A stretch of 12,599 nucleotides of DNA, taken from Betaproteobacteria bacterium. Its GTDB lineage: Bacteria > Pseudomonadota > Gammaproteobacteria > Burkholderiales > SG8-41. Numbering within the stretch: the first letter of the stretch is position 1; each line of letters starts with the position of its first letter. The translations under genes and the position numbers were made by a program. Shown here piece after piece: positions 1 through 7,700 of the stretch. A model generated the notes under the pieces. It did not search any database and had not been told where the DNA came from. It saw only the letters and a program-made list of their open reading frames with translations. The DNA is taken from positions 1-12,599 of the forward strand of contig JAIOOZ010000540.1 in NCBI GenBank assembly GCA_021414185.1, written 5' to 3'.

Positions 1-17
1 AAATGGGCTTGATACAT
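1..17 (-). CDS. mshM: Probable MshM (AAA+ ATPase), first codons only, cut by the window edge
   Basis: Only the first five complete codons and part of a sixth are visible: ATG TAT CAA GCC CAT TT, giving M-Y-Q-A-H-(F/L). MshM/ExeA-type ATPases typically begin Met-Tyr-x-x-His-Phe, and mshM is the usual gene directly after mshL, which ends 69 bases upstream. The family protein is a cytoplasmic or membrane-associated P-loop ATPase needed for MSHA pilus assembly, with an ExeA-like role at the secretin. No Walker motif can be seen here. There is no clear Shine-Dalgarno sequence before this ATG and its frame stays open upstream, so the start is inferred from the residues and the neighbourhood rather than from a binding site. 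Confidence 0.55.
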
Positions 18-86
18 GGACGGTGGCGCGCCGGACAGTGGGCTTACATCATGCCACAGCCCGCCGCGCCCTCCAACGCCTGCCGG

Positions 87-1847
87 TTACTTCTTGGTGG
101 CGCCCGCCGGTGCGTCTGACGGCACGGGACGCCGCATTCCCTGCATGCGCTCATTGACTTCCTGCGCCTGCTGCTGCCATGCGGCATCGCCCTTGATCAC
201 CGTGACCTTGAGCAGGATCACCAGTTCGCTCTTGTTGAGCAGGCGGTTGCGGGCGCCGAAAATGCTGCCCAGAAAGGTCGAATCGGTGGTGCCGGGAACG
301 CCGGAATTGACGGTGCTCTGCTGTTGCTTCATCAGGCCGCCAATCGCCGCGATGGTACCGTCCTGCACGCGCACGATGGTGTCGCTTTCGTTGATATTGC
401 TCGATGCGAGCGGCAGCGTGAAAGTACCCAGCGTGCCGAGATTGAGCGTCTTGGCCTTGTCGGTGACGAGGCTCACGGACGGATGGATATGCAATGTAAT
501 CTGGTCATCGTCCGAAATCTGCGGCGTCACATCGAGCGCGATGCCTGAAAAGAACGGCGCCGTCGTGATCGTCGGCGAGACGGTACTGGTCGTTCCGGTC
601 GACGTCGTCGTAGTGGACACGTTGGTCACGAAAAATTCATCGGTGCCGACTTTGATCACGGCTTTCTGATTGTTGAGCGCCGCAATCCGCGGGCTCGACA
701 GCACGTGTACCGTGCCCTGCGATTCCAGAAAATTCAACAATGCGGCAAAACTGCCGGTTTGAAATGCCAGTCCGAACACCGACGCCGGCACGTTGGCGCC
801 GGTTATCAGCGCGTTGGTCCCGATGTTGGCGGTGACCGTCGAATCCTGCAGCAGCGAACCATCGGCGCCGCGCGCGGTAAATGACGACAGCGCGCCCGTG
901 GTGCTCAGCGTAGTGCCCGGCGTCAGCGAACCGATGCCGAAATTACCTTTGAACGCGGCCCAGTTGATACCCGTGCCGAACTGATCGTTCAGCGCGACTT
1001 CGATTATCTTGGCCTCGAGCATGACCTGGCGCTCGACCACCAGCGACATGGCCTTGAGGTACTGCTCGACGGACCGCAGTTCATGCGGCAGCGCGCGCAC
1101 CAGAATTACGCCGGCGCTCGGATTGACGACCACGTCGCGGCCTTCCAGCTTGCCAAGGATCGTCAGGATGGAATCATTGACTTCCTTCCAGAAATCGTTG
1201 GTCTGCGTCGTCGTGATACGGCTGCTCTCCACCGATTGGGCGGTGCCGCCCGTCGCCCCGACCGGGGCCGTCGGAGTGGCTGCTCCACCGGTCGCCGGCT
1301 GGCTGGGCGCGCTGAATGACGGCGTCTGAATCGAACCCGAGGTCACGCGCACGTCGGCGCGACCGACACGCCGACCGGCCAGATAATTGACCTGGAAGAG
1401 CCGGGTCTGCAGGGACACGGGTTGTATATAGATACGCGTGTCCTGCACCTTGTACTCGTAGCCGTAGAGCTCGCGAATCGCATCGAGCGCCTCGGTGATG
1501 GTTACATCCTTCAGGTTGACCGAGAGATTTTCCTTGATGTCCGGATGCACCAGCATGCTGTAACGCGTGCCGGACACGAGTGCCATGAAAACCTGGTTCG
1601 CCGGCGCACTGTTGACCGTAAGGTCGAAGCGCGGCTCGACCGGCCGGTTCGTTTTCGGCATCTCGACCGTCAGCGGCGGCAGCAAAGCCCGGTTGACGGC
1701 GTCAGGTTGCGCCGGTTTGGGACGCGCCTGTGATGCCTTGTTCATGTCTGCTTCTATCTGCCCTTGAACCTCGTCACGCTTGATGACTTTCGACTCGCAG
1801 GCAGTCAGCGCCAAAGTGGCGAAAACCAGCATCAGTGTATTTCTCAT
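87..1847 (-). CDS. mshL: MshL, MSHA pilus outer-membrane secretin (lipoprotein)
   Basis: This 586-residue protein is the secretin ring subunit through which the MSHA pilus crosses the outer membrane. It begins with a lipoprotein signal peptide with lipobox L-T-A-C (Cys17). Residues about 73-145 form the small N-terminal secretin domain (STN-like, rich in V-N-L-K-D-V-T-I-T-E-A-L-D), followed by an N-type domain interrupted by an Ala/Gly/Pro/Thr-rich linker at about 175-205. The C-terminal secretin core spans about 265-552 and includes V-L-S-S-P-R-I-A-A-L-N-N-Q (382-394), a Thr/Ser-rich loop (about 411-430), I-A-L-D-V-T-P-Q-I, and a degenerate V-P-G...L-G-S-I-F signature (517-530), ending in strands E-L-V-I-L-L-K-V-T-V. 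It matches MshL in length and motif order. The ATG overlaps the mshK stop (ATGA) and has an AAGGA site 7-8 bases upstream. Cys17 suggests lipid anchoring of the secretin itself. Confidence 0.93.
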   Translation of the reverse strand: MRNTLMLVFATLALTACESKVIKRDEVQGQIEADMNKASQARPKPAQPDAVNRALLPPLTVEMPKTNRPVEPRFDLTVNSAPANQVFMALVSGTRYSMLVHPDIKENLSVNLKDVTITEALDAIRELYGYEYKVQDTRIYIQPVSLQTRLFQVNYLAGRRVGRADVRVTSGSIQTPSFSAPSQPATGGAATPTAPVGATGGTAQSVESSRITTTQTNDFWKEVNDSILTILGKLEGRDVVVNPSAGVILVRALPHELRSVEQYLKAMSLVVERQVMLEAKIIEVALNDQFGTGINWAAFKGNFGIGSLTPGTTLSTTGALSSFTARGADGSLLQDSTVTANIGTNALITGANVPASVFGLAFQTGSFAALLNFLESQGTVHVLSSPRIAALNNQKAVIKVGTDEFFVTNVSTTTTSTGTTSTVSPTITTAPFFSGIALDVTPQISDDDQITLHIHPSVSLVTDKAKTLNLGTLGTFTLPLASSNINESDTIVRVQDGTIAAIGGLMKQQQSTVNSGVPGTTDSTFLGSIFGARNRLLNKSELVILLKVTVIKGDAAWQQQAQEVNERMQGMRRPVPSDAPAGATKK

Positions 1848-2263
1848 CCCAGCTTCCTTGGGGTTGTTTTCTTCGACTTGCTTTTGCGCGGCTGCTTTTC
1901 AACCGCCGGCGCAGGGGGTTTAACCGGATTAATTTCCACACCCGGATACATTTTCAGCGTTTCGGTGCCGCCGGCCGAGCGCAGCACCACTTCGTTATCG
2001 GTAATCCTGACGACCCGGGCATCGCCATATTTGCCGCCGACCGTGACGCGTTCGCCGCCGATCACCGCAGACCGTTCGGTCGGCGAGATTTTCACGCTTT
2101 GCAGCACCGGACCAACGGGCGCGTTGGCGTCGCCAGGTACGTTCGAGTATAGCGTTGCAGGCGGTCGCATCGGGTCGTTCATGGTTTGCGCAGGCACCTC
2201 AACAACCAATGTCATCAAGCCACCGATTAACGCGGACTGGAGCGCAGTATGTGCCAGTTTCAT
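1844..2263 (-). CDS. mshK: MshK, periplasmic MSHA biogenesis protein (PilP-like)
   Basis: A small exported protein of 139 residues. The N-terminus has a signal peptide (M-K, hydrophobic run about 7-23, likely cleavage after V-P-A at about 25), then the D-P-M-R-P-P motif (30-35) and V-L-Q-S-V (53-57). A compact beta domain follows with V-I-G-G-E-R-V-T-V-G-G-K-Y-G-D-A-R-V (67-84), the pattern of MshK and related PilP/GspC periplasmic domains that contact the secretin. It sits between mshJ and mshL as in known MSHA loci. I chose the ATG at 2263, which overlaps the mshJ stop as ATGA like every other junction here; a GTG four codons upstream is possible but unneeded. Unusual: the last 17 residues carry eight Lys/Arg, a strongly basic tail whose role is unknown. 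Confidence 0.88.
   Translation of the reverse strand: MKLAHTALQSALIGGLMTLVVEVPAQTMNDPMRPPATLYSNVPGDANAPVGPVLQSVKISPTERSAVIGGERVTVGGKYGDARVVRITDNEVVLRSAGGTETLKMYPGVEINPVKPPAPAVEKQPRKSKSKKTTPRKLG
1855..1859 (-). promoter_or_regulatory. Ribosome binding site of mshL
   Basis: AAGGA lies 7 bases before the mshL ATG. It sits inside the last codons of mshK (AGG AAG, Arg136-Lys137), so the basic tail of MshK also encodes the mshL translation signal. It is the clearest Shine-Dalgarno sequence inside the packed gene run, which suits the need for many secretin subunits. Confidence 0.7.
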
Positions 2264-2967
2264 ACCTGTAGCCACGCCTTATCAAGACTCAGTGTGTAGA
2301 TGGTCACCGTCATCACCAGGTATGGATACTCCTGCGTTTCGACCTTGGTGCGCGACCAGAACATGCGCCATGGCGACTTCTCGAGCCGCACCAGGTAGTC
2401 ATGCATTTCGGCGTAAGTGCCGCGCACCGTGATTTCGACGCCATGTTTGAAGACGCCGCCCTCGCCCATCGAGGACTTTTCGGTTGGCGTCGGAGCAGCG
2501 GCGCCCGCGGGCGCCGCCGGGGTCACGGCCTTTTCGCTGCGCGCCACCAGTGGTGCAACCGGCAACGTGCGTATGCCGACGAGTTGCAAACGCGGATTGC
2601 GCGCCAGCATCTCCTGCAGCAGACCGTTCATGCGCTGCGCCGGCACGAGACTCCTCTCCATGTCTTTCAACCGCTCGTCGATCTCCGCGATTTGCTGCCT
2701 GACATTGTCGCGGCGCACGAGGTTGGCGGCATCCGGGTTGGCCAGCCGTTGTTCGATGGACTGCACTTGGGACTGCAGCGCCGTCATTTCGGTCTGCTGC
2801 AATGTCATCCGCGCCTTCACCGCTTTCTCGCGCGCGGAGATCGGATCGATAAACACCAATACCATGATGCCCACCGTCACGACGAGCGCGGCCGCGAACA
2901 CGGCGATGCGCTCGCGCAGGCTCAGCGCATCCATTTTTGCGGCGTACTTGGCCCACATTTCTTTCAT
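2260..2967 (-). CDS. mshJ: MshJ, inner-membrane MSHA biogenesis protein (PilO-like)
   Basis: A 235-residue bitopic membrane protein. A short cytoplasmic head is followed by one transmembrane helix (about 21-40) and a predicted coiled coil rich in Gln/Glu/Arg/Leu (about 45-110). Then comes the MshJ-type segment S-L-V-P-A-Q-R-M-N-G-L-L-Q-E-M-L (106-121). A Pro/Ala-rich linker (about 147-165) leads to a ferredoxin-like periplasmic domain with H-G-V-E-I-T-V-R-G-T-Y, Y-L-V-R-L-E-K-S-P-W and the terminal T-L-S-L-D-K-A-W-L, which is characteristic of MshJ. By family analogy it pairs with the PilN-like protein and helps connect the cytoplasmic MshI ring to the periplasmic MshK/MshL parts. Start and stop both overlap the neighbours by 4 bases (ATGA); a weak GGAAG lies about 7-8 bases before the ATG. 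Confidence 0.9.
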   Translation of the reverse strand: MKEMWAKYAAKMDALSLRERIAVFAAALVVTVGIMVLVFIDPISAREKAVKARMTLQQTEMTALQSQVQSIEQRLANPDAANLVRRDNVRQQIAEIDERLKDMERSLVPAQRMNGLLQEMLARNPRLQLVGIRTLPVAPLVARSEKAVTPAAPAGAAAPTPTEKSSMGEGGVFKHGVEITVRGTYAEMHDYLVRLEKSPWRMFWSRTKVETQEYPYLVMTVTIYTLSLDKAWLQV

Positions 2968-3680
2968 CGCGGCGCTTCCGCTAACGGTTGTTGCGTGAAG
3001 GCCTGCGCTCCCGTGCCGTCCACGAGTTCGCTCGACGACAGCGTAAACTCGAGGAACAGTGGCGCCTGCGCTTTTGGCGCGGGAGTGCCCTTGTCTGCCT
3101 TGTCTGATTTTGCCGACTCCGGCGCGCGCACCGGCTGGCTGATCCGCATCGCCGCAAACTGGCGGCCCTGCATCGGCGGCTCGGCGTTAAGACGCTTCAG
3201 GTAACCCGGCACCATGTCAGCGTTCAACGCGCGCCCCGTCAATGTCAATTGCGTGCCGCCGCCTGCGATATCAAATCCCGTCAACCAGAGCCCATTCACG
3301 TCCTGGCGCGAAAACGCGCGCATGAACTCGGAAAAGCCGGTGGTCGTGCCGATGCCGGCGCTTTGCAACGCCACGATAATTTCATTGCGGCCTTTCAGCA
3401 CGCTCTCCAGCCCGGTGATCTCCGCTTCAAGTTGCGTATTGGGCTTGCGTCCGGTCAGTTCGGCATTCAGTTTGTCGCGCCGGGCCGACAGGTCCTTGAG
3501 CGTGCGGTCGGCCGCCTGCGAATTTTTCACCAGCTCACCGACGCGCCGGTCTTCATATACCGCGAACAGCGCCGTCGCCACGACCGCGGCGATGACTGCA
3601 TAAAGTATGGATGTCGATGAAGTCGCCGAAAAACTTTTCTTGCGAAAAATCGGGTTGAATAGATTGATCTGCTGGCTCAT
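2964..3680 (-). CDS. PilN-domain MSHA biogenesis protein (inner membrane)
   Basis: A 238-residue protein with the plan of PilN. It starts with a short cytoplasmic tail carrying I-N-L-F-N-P (5-10), the equivalent of the PilN motif that binds the groove of PilM. One transmembrane helix (about 24-42) and a coiled coil (about 45-105) follow. The periplasmic domain has G-L-W-L-T-G-F-D-I (130-138) and L-T-L-T-G-R-A-L-N (145-153), typical of the PilN fold. The C-terminal part contains a charged, Pro/Lys-rich insert (about 184-206) before a final strand-forming segment. It lies between mshI and mshJ, so it should bridge cytoplasmic MshI to the membrane platform. Some annotations call this position mshI2; I leave the symbol blank because naming is inconsistent. 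It is joined to both neighbours by ATGA overlaps, and its own ribosome binding site is weak, which suggests translational coupling to mshI. Confidence 0.87.
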   Translation of the reverse strand: MSQQINLFNPIFRKKSFSATSSTSILYAVIAAVVATALFAVYEDRRVGELVKNSQAADRTLKDLSARRDKLNAELTGRKPNTQLEAEITGLESVLKGRNEIIVALQSAGIGTTTGFSEFMRAFSRQDVNGLWLTGFDIAGGGTQLTLTGRALNADMVPGYLKRLNAEPPMQGRQFAAMRISQPVRAPESAKSDKADKGTPAPKAQAPLFLEFTLSSSELVDGTGAQAFTQQPLAEAPR

Positions 3681-4627
3681 GCCGCTGCAGCGCCTTCATC
3701 ATCGCGCAACGCTGCGCCTATGGTCTGCAGACACTGCGCCTGACGTTCGCCGTGCTTCAGTTCCGGAATCGACGGGAAATCCATTACCGTGCCGAGGTCT
3801 ATGGTCTCGACCGGGACGTAAATATTGGCGGCCAGGTACTGCTGCAGTCCGATGTCCTGCGGCAGGGGCGCCAGCAACAATTTCGCGATCGGCACGTAAT
3901 TGTACTGGCGGTCGAAATTATCCAGCGAACGCTGCAACTCGAGCGCAATGCGTTCAAACAGTTCATTGCGCCGCTCGGCATTTGCTTCCATCAACTGCGC
4001 CAGCGGGATTTCGATGCGCCGCGTCAGATACAGTTCGCCGCCGCTGGTGAACGTCAGTTTGCCGCATTCCTCGTAAAAACCCAGCATCGCGACGCCGCGC
4101 CCTTCCGGCTCGAACAAGCGGGCGATATTGCGCTGCGCGAGCGCCGGAATATCGATGGCCGCCAACGCCACGTCCGATTCATTGAACGGCTTGATGACGG
4201 CCTGGATGGAATCGTTGCGCGCCGCCACCGCATAAACGGAGTGATTGCGGGCGTTGCCGCTTTTGTCCACCGGCACATCGAGCACATCTATGGTCGCCTG
4301 CTCGAGCGGGTAATCGAGTATGTCCTTCAGCTTCCAGCGCACGGCATTTTTCATTTCCGCTGAGGGAACATTGGGCGCATCTAGGGAATGCAGCTGGTAG
4401 TCGGCGAAATTCAGCAAGGTCGTGCAGCGGTACTGGTCGAGCTTGAGCTCCTTGCGCAAGCGCGCAAGCGTATCGGCGTCCGTGCCCTCCTTGCGATAGG
4501 AGTCGCATAGCGAAATCAGCGGCCTGCCATTGGCGGCGCGCCTGATATGCACGATATCGACGTGTTTGGGGTACAGCCCGAAAGCAAGCCATCCGGGCTG
4601 CTTTTTCCCCTTTAGAAACCAACCCAT
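3677..4627 (-). CDS. mshI: MshI, cytoplasmic PilM-like MSHA biogenesis protein
   Basis: A 316-residue soluble protein of the MshI/PilM actin-like superfamily, expected to form the cytoplasmic face of the MSHA alignment complex and bind the PilN-like protein. Recognisable blocks are the N-terminus G-W-F-L-K-G-K (2-8), followed by strand A-F-G-L-Y-P-K-H-V (15-23), and the family signature around 91-120: E-M-K-N-A-V-R-W-K-L-K-D and Y-P-L-E-Q-A-T-I-D-V-L-D-V-P. There is a second half with M-L-G-F-Y-E-E (181-187) and an amphipathic helix E-L-Q-R-S-L-D-N-F-D-R-Q (230-241). The usual phosphate-binding D-x-G pattern of PilM is not evident at the second-half entry (M-L-G-F-Y), so nucleotide binding may be lost. 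I start at the ATG at 4627, with GAGGGA 10 bases upstream; a TTG six codons earlier overlaps that site and would be nearly at the transcription start. The stop overlaps the next gene as ATGA. Confidence 0.88.
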   Translation of the reverse strand: MGWFLKGKKQPGWLAFGLYPKHVDIVHIRRAANGRPLISLCDSYRKEGTDADTLARLRKELKLDQYRCTTLLNFADYQLHSLDAPNVPSAEMKNAVRWKLKDILDYPLEQATIDVLDVPVDKSGNARNHSVYAVAARNDSIQAVIKPFNESDVALAAIDIPALAQRNIARLFEPEGRGVAMLGFYEECGKLTFTSGGELYLTRRIEIPLAQLMEANAERRNELFERIALELQRSLDNFDRQYNYVPIAKLLLAPLPQDIGLQQYLAANIYVPVETIDLGTVMDFPSIPELKHGERQAQCLQTIGAALRDDEGAAAA

Positions 4628-4637
4628 TAGCCGTGTT

Positions 4638-4643
4638 TCCCTC
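4638..4643 (-). promoter_or_regulatory. Ribosome binding site of mshI
   Basis: GAGGGA lies 10 bases before the ATG at 4627. It decides the mshI start, because the alternative TTG start (4645) would itself overlap this site and have nothing resembling a Shine-Dalgarno sequence at the right distance. Confidence 0.6.
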
Positions 4644-4653
4644 AAATTGATTG

Positions 4654-4682
4654 AAGCTAAATTAACGCGTCACGCTTGTCAA
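4654..4682 (-). promoter_or_regulatory. Candidate sigma70-type promoter of the mshI-mshL operon
   Basis: Reading leftward, a perfect -35 hexamer TTGACA (4677-4682) is followed after exactly 17 bases by TAGCTT (4654-4659), which keeps the conserved T, A and final T of a -10 element. A transcript would start near 4647, giving a leader of about 20 bases before the ATG of mshI that contains the GAGGGA ribosome binding site. The element sits in the 87-base gap after the giant gene, the only substantial gap apart from the one before mshM. This suggests that mshI-mshL can be transcribed independently of the 7.8-kb gene upstream. The -10 match is only moderate. Confidence 0.55.
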
Positions 4683-4692
4683 TGCCGGCATT
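4681..4692. promoter_or_regulatory. Perfect 12-bp palindrome overlapping the -35 element, possible operator
   Basis: AATGCCGGCATT is a perfect inverted repeat (6+6, no spacer) that shares its last two bases with the -35 hexamer of the promoter candidate. A dimeric regulator bound here would touch RNA polymerase directly. It lacks a loop and a run of T, so it is not a terminator. The chance of an isolated 12-bp palindrome in a 12.6-kb window is not negligible, so function rests on its position only. Confidence 0.3.
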
Positions 4693-4714
4693 ATCCGCCA
4701 GCCCGGTGCAAACG

Positions 4715-7700
4715 CTAGAAGTTCTCGCGCTGGTAGATGAATTCGTTCGGATTGTTCTGAATTCCGAAGCGCGCGTTGGCGGTCGGGTCTTTGTCGTAGC
4801 TGCCGCCGCACCACTTGCCCCGCAGGTAATCCATGGTGGAGCCTGTGCTCGCGGCAGCGCCGGTCACTGCAGCGCAATAGTTGCCCGTCGTTGTCGTGCC
4901 AAGATTGACGGATACATAGGCGCCGCCTGTTTTATTGCCGGTTGGCGCACTCAAGCGCACCGTATTCCTGCCGTTGGCAAACCGGCCGGCCAGGGTCGGA
5001 GTCGTATCGCCCGAAGCCAATGGCGCGAAGTACTGACCCAACGCGACGTTTGCAGCGCCCAACTGGGTACATGAGTCGGCGCTGTTCAGAATGAACGACG
5101 ACGACGCGGCAACCCAATACTGAGTCTCCAGCGTTAGCGGCAAAGCCAGTTGCTGTGATCCGTAGGCCGGGTAAATCTTCAGCTGCCCGTAACGGAACTC
5201 GTTACCCGAATCGAACGCCATGCCTGCACCCGTACCATTGAACGTCGCGCCGCCGCCGGCGGTCGCGATGATCCCGTTGCCAACAACGCCGTTTTCGCTG
5301 TTGTCCGCGACTTGCACATTCAGCGATATGTTGGCGTTGAACGGCGCGACCGGCGTAGTCGTGCTGCGCAGATAAGCAAGCGTGTCCGTAGCTCCCGGCG
5401 ATACGGTGCCTGTGCCATTGCCCGATATCACGGTGCCCGACGTAAATACCGTCTTGGCGGCCGCACCATCCCAATTGGTGCCCGCCGTATTGGTCGTGTA
5501 AAGCAACGTCACGTTAGAAAGAACAGCCGAACACGTGGTGCCCGCGCAAGTCGTGGTGGCCGGCGCAGTCGCAGCGAGTTTCCACAGCGCACCGCGATAA
5601 TTGGTCGTCGTTGCTCCGCTGGCATCGCGCGCGGTAATCAGCGTGGTCGGGACCGTCGTATAGCCGAACGGCTGACCGATGTAGGTAAACGAGCGCGTTC
5701 CACAAGTTGCATCATTGAAAGTCTTGAATTGCGGCGCCGCGCCAGACGTTGCCAGCAGGAAATTGTCGGGCACGAAACGGCCAACCGCGAGCGGGGCCGC
5801 CAGTTGCGGCACATAACGTTCGGCGGTCGTCGAATCCGCCGCGTCGACGTTCGCGAAATTCTGGTCTTCCAGCGTCAGATTGAACGTGCCCGCTTCGTTG
5901 TACGTTGCCGTGCTGCTGATGCGCGTGCCGGTTCCGGCAAACGCGCCCGGGGTCAGCGTGCCGTTCGCGCAACCGGCCGGCAACGCACAAGCAAGCGACG
6001 CGATGCCCGGGCTGCCGTCATACTGGGTTGCGCTTGCCGGATTCGGCGTGACCGTGATCGTGAACGGCTGCCCCGCCTTGTGCACGACACCGCCGGACGC
6101 CGCGGTGTTCGTCAATGCGCGCGTCGTTCCGGCGCTCGCCCAATCGGTATCGCTGATGCTGACGTTAAGGCTCGCAGGACGGATCGCGAAATTGTCCGTC
6201 GAACAGTCAACGATGGTGGGGCCTGACGACGGCACGTAAGTCATGCGCGCCCTCACGTTCGCCCATGCATTGTTTTCTGTAAAGGTCACCGTCTGCCGCG
6301 GACTGGTAAAGCTCACGCTCTGCGACTGTATGGGCGCATAAGTGCCGCACGCGCCACTGCTGCTGTTTACCAGTTCCACGGTCACCGTCCCGGTGAAGCT
6401 CGCAACGACCGCGGTTTTTGCCGTGTTGAGCGCGACTACGTCGAAAGCCAGCGCGCTGCCGGCGATTTTGGTCTTGATGACGCCCGTGATGGAACCGGCC
6501 GCCGTGCTCGTCTCAAACGCGTTGAAACCGCCGACATCCGGCGCCACTGTGAATGGCAAAGTGTTCGAGACAGCGCCCACGCCGCCGCTATTGACCACAT
6601 CTACGTTATACGTACCGAGCACGGTCAAATCGCTGGCGAGAATATTGGCTCGTATCAGGCTCGCGCTCACATAGGTCGTGGTACGGTTCGAGCCGTTGAA
6701 ACGCACGGTCGACGTGGTGTTGAAGAAGGCGCCGCTGACGTCCATAGTAAACGCCGGCCCGTTGAGCACCGCATTGTTCGGGGTAAGCGCGGTGATGGTC
6801 GGATTGCCAACGGTGAAGTTCTGAACGTTCGACGCCGCACCTCCGCAGGTGATTACGTCCACTGGATACGTGCCGGCGGTCGTCAGATCGGTGACCAGTA
6901 TCGCGACATCCAGCTGCGTTGCACTAACCCACGTCGTTGCCCTGTTCGAGCCATTGAAGCGCGCGACGGTCCCGCCGTTGATGAAGTTGGTGCCGTTTAT
7001 GCGCAGCGTGAATGCCGCGTCGCCCGCGCCCGCGCTTGTGGGCAAGATGGACGTGGTCGTGGAAGTCGCCCCGGCCGCGTTTACCACTGTGAATGTCTGA
7101 CCGGCAGACGTTCCGCCACCCAGCCCTCCCGAGGGGGGATTGGTGACTGTTACGGTACGCGCGGTCAGCGCCGCCGCCGCCGCGATCGTGAAATTTGTCG
7201 TGATCTGCGTGCCGGCTCCGTTTACCGTGAGCGCGCCTATCGCCACGTTGGCGCCGGTGATCGCCGCCGTCGTGGCCCCTACGCCGGCAGGGAAAAAGTT
7301 GGTGCCTGTCAGCGTTGTCGCGACGACGGTATTCTGCCGGCCGCAGTTCGGGAAGATGCTGGTCAGCGTTGGCGCCGGATTGGTCACGGTGAAATTGAGC
7401 TGCGCAAAGCCCCCTACAGGCGCCGGATTGGTTACCCTGATAGTACGCGCGCCGGTGACGGCACCCGACGCAATCGTCAGGTTCGCGGTGATCGTCGTGG
7501 AGTTCACCACCGTCACGGCGCTAAATGAGACGCCCACAGCGCCGGCAGAAACGGTCACGGTACTGGTCGACAGGAAATTAGTGCCAGTAAGTGTTATCGG
7601 TATCACCACTGGCGCCCCCGGCGCACGATTGCCGCTCGATGGGACGATACTCGCCAGCGTCGGCGCCGGATTGTTGACCGTGAAGTTCACATTGGCCGAG

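Noticed and set aside
1844..2275. GTG start for mshK at 2275, adding four residues
   Set aside because: The ATG at 2263 gives the ATGA overlap shared by all neighbouring junctions and a cleaner signal peptide beginning M-K.
3677..4645. TTG start for mshI at 4645, adding six residues
   Set aside because: It overlaps the GAGGGA site and lies almost at the expected transcription start; the ATG at 4627 has the site at a usable distance and gives the expected G-W-F-L-K-type N-terminus.
16..4645. Numerous open frames of 60-320 codons on both strands overlapping the msh genes
   Set aside because: Each lies opposite or out of frame with a gene that has clear family motifs; their translations are Arg/Ala/His-rich without recognisable domains, as expected in GC-rich DNA.
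4681..4692. The palindrome after the giant gene as a rho-independent terminator
   Set aside because: It has no loop, is only 6 bp per arm and is not followed by a T run on either strand.
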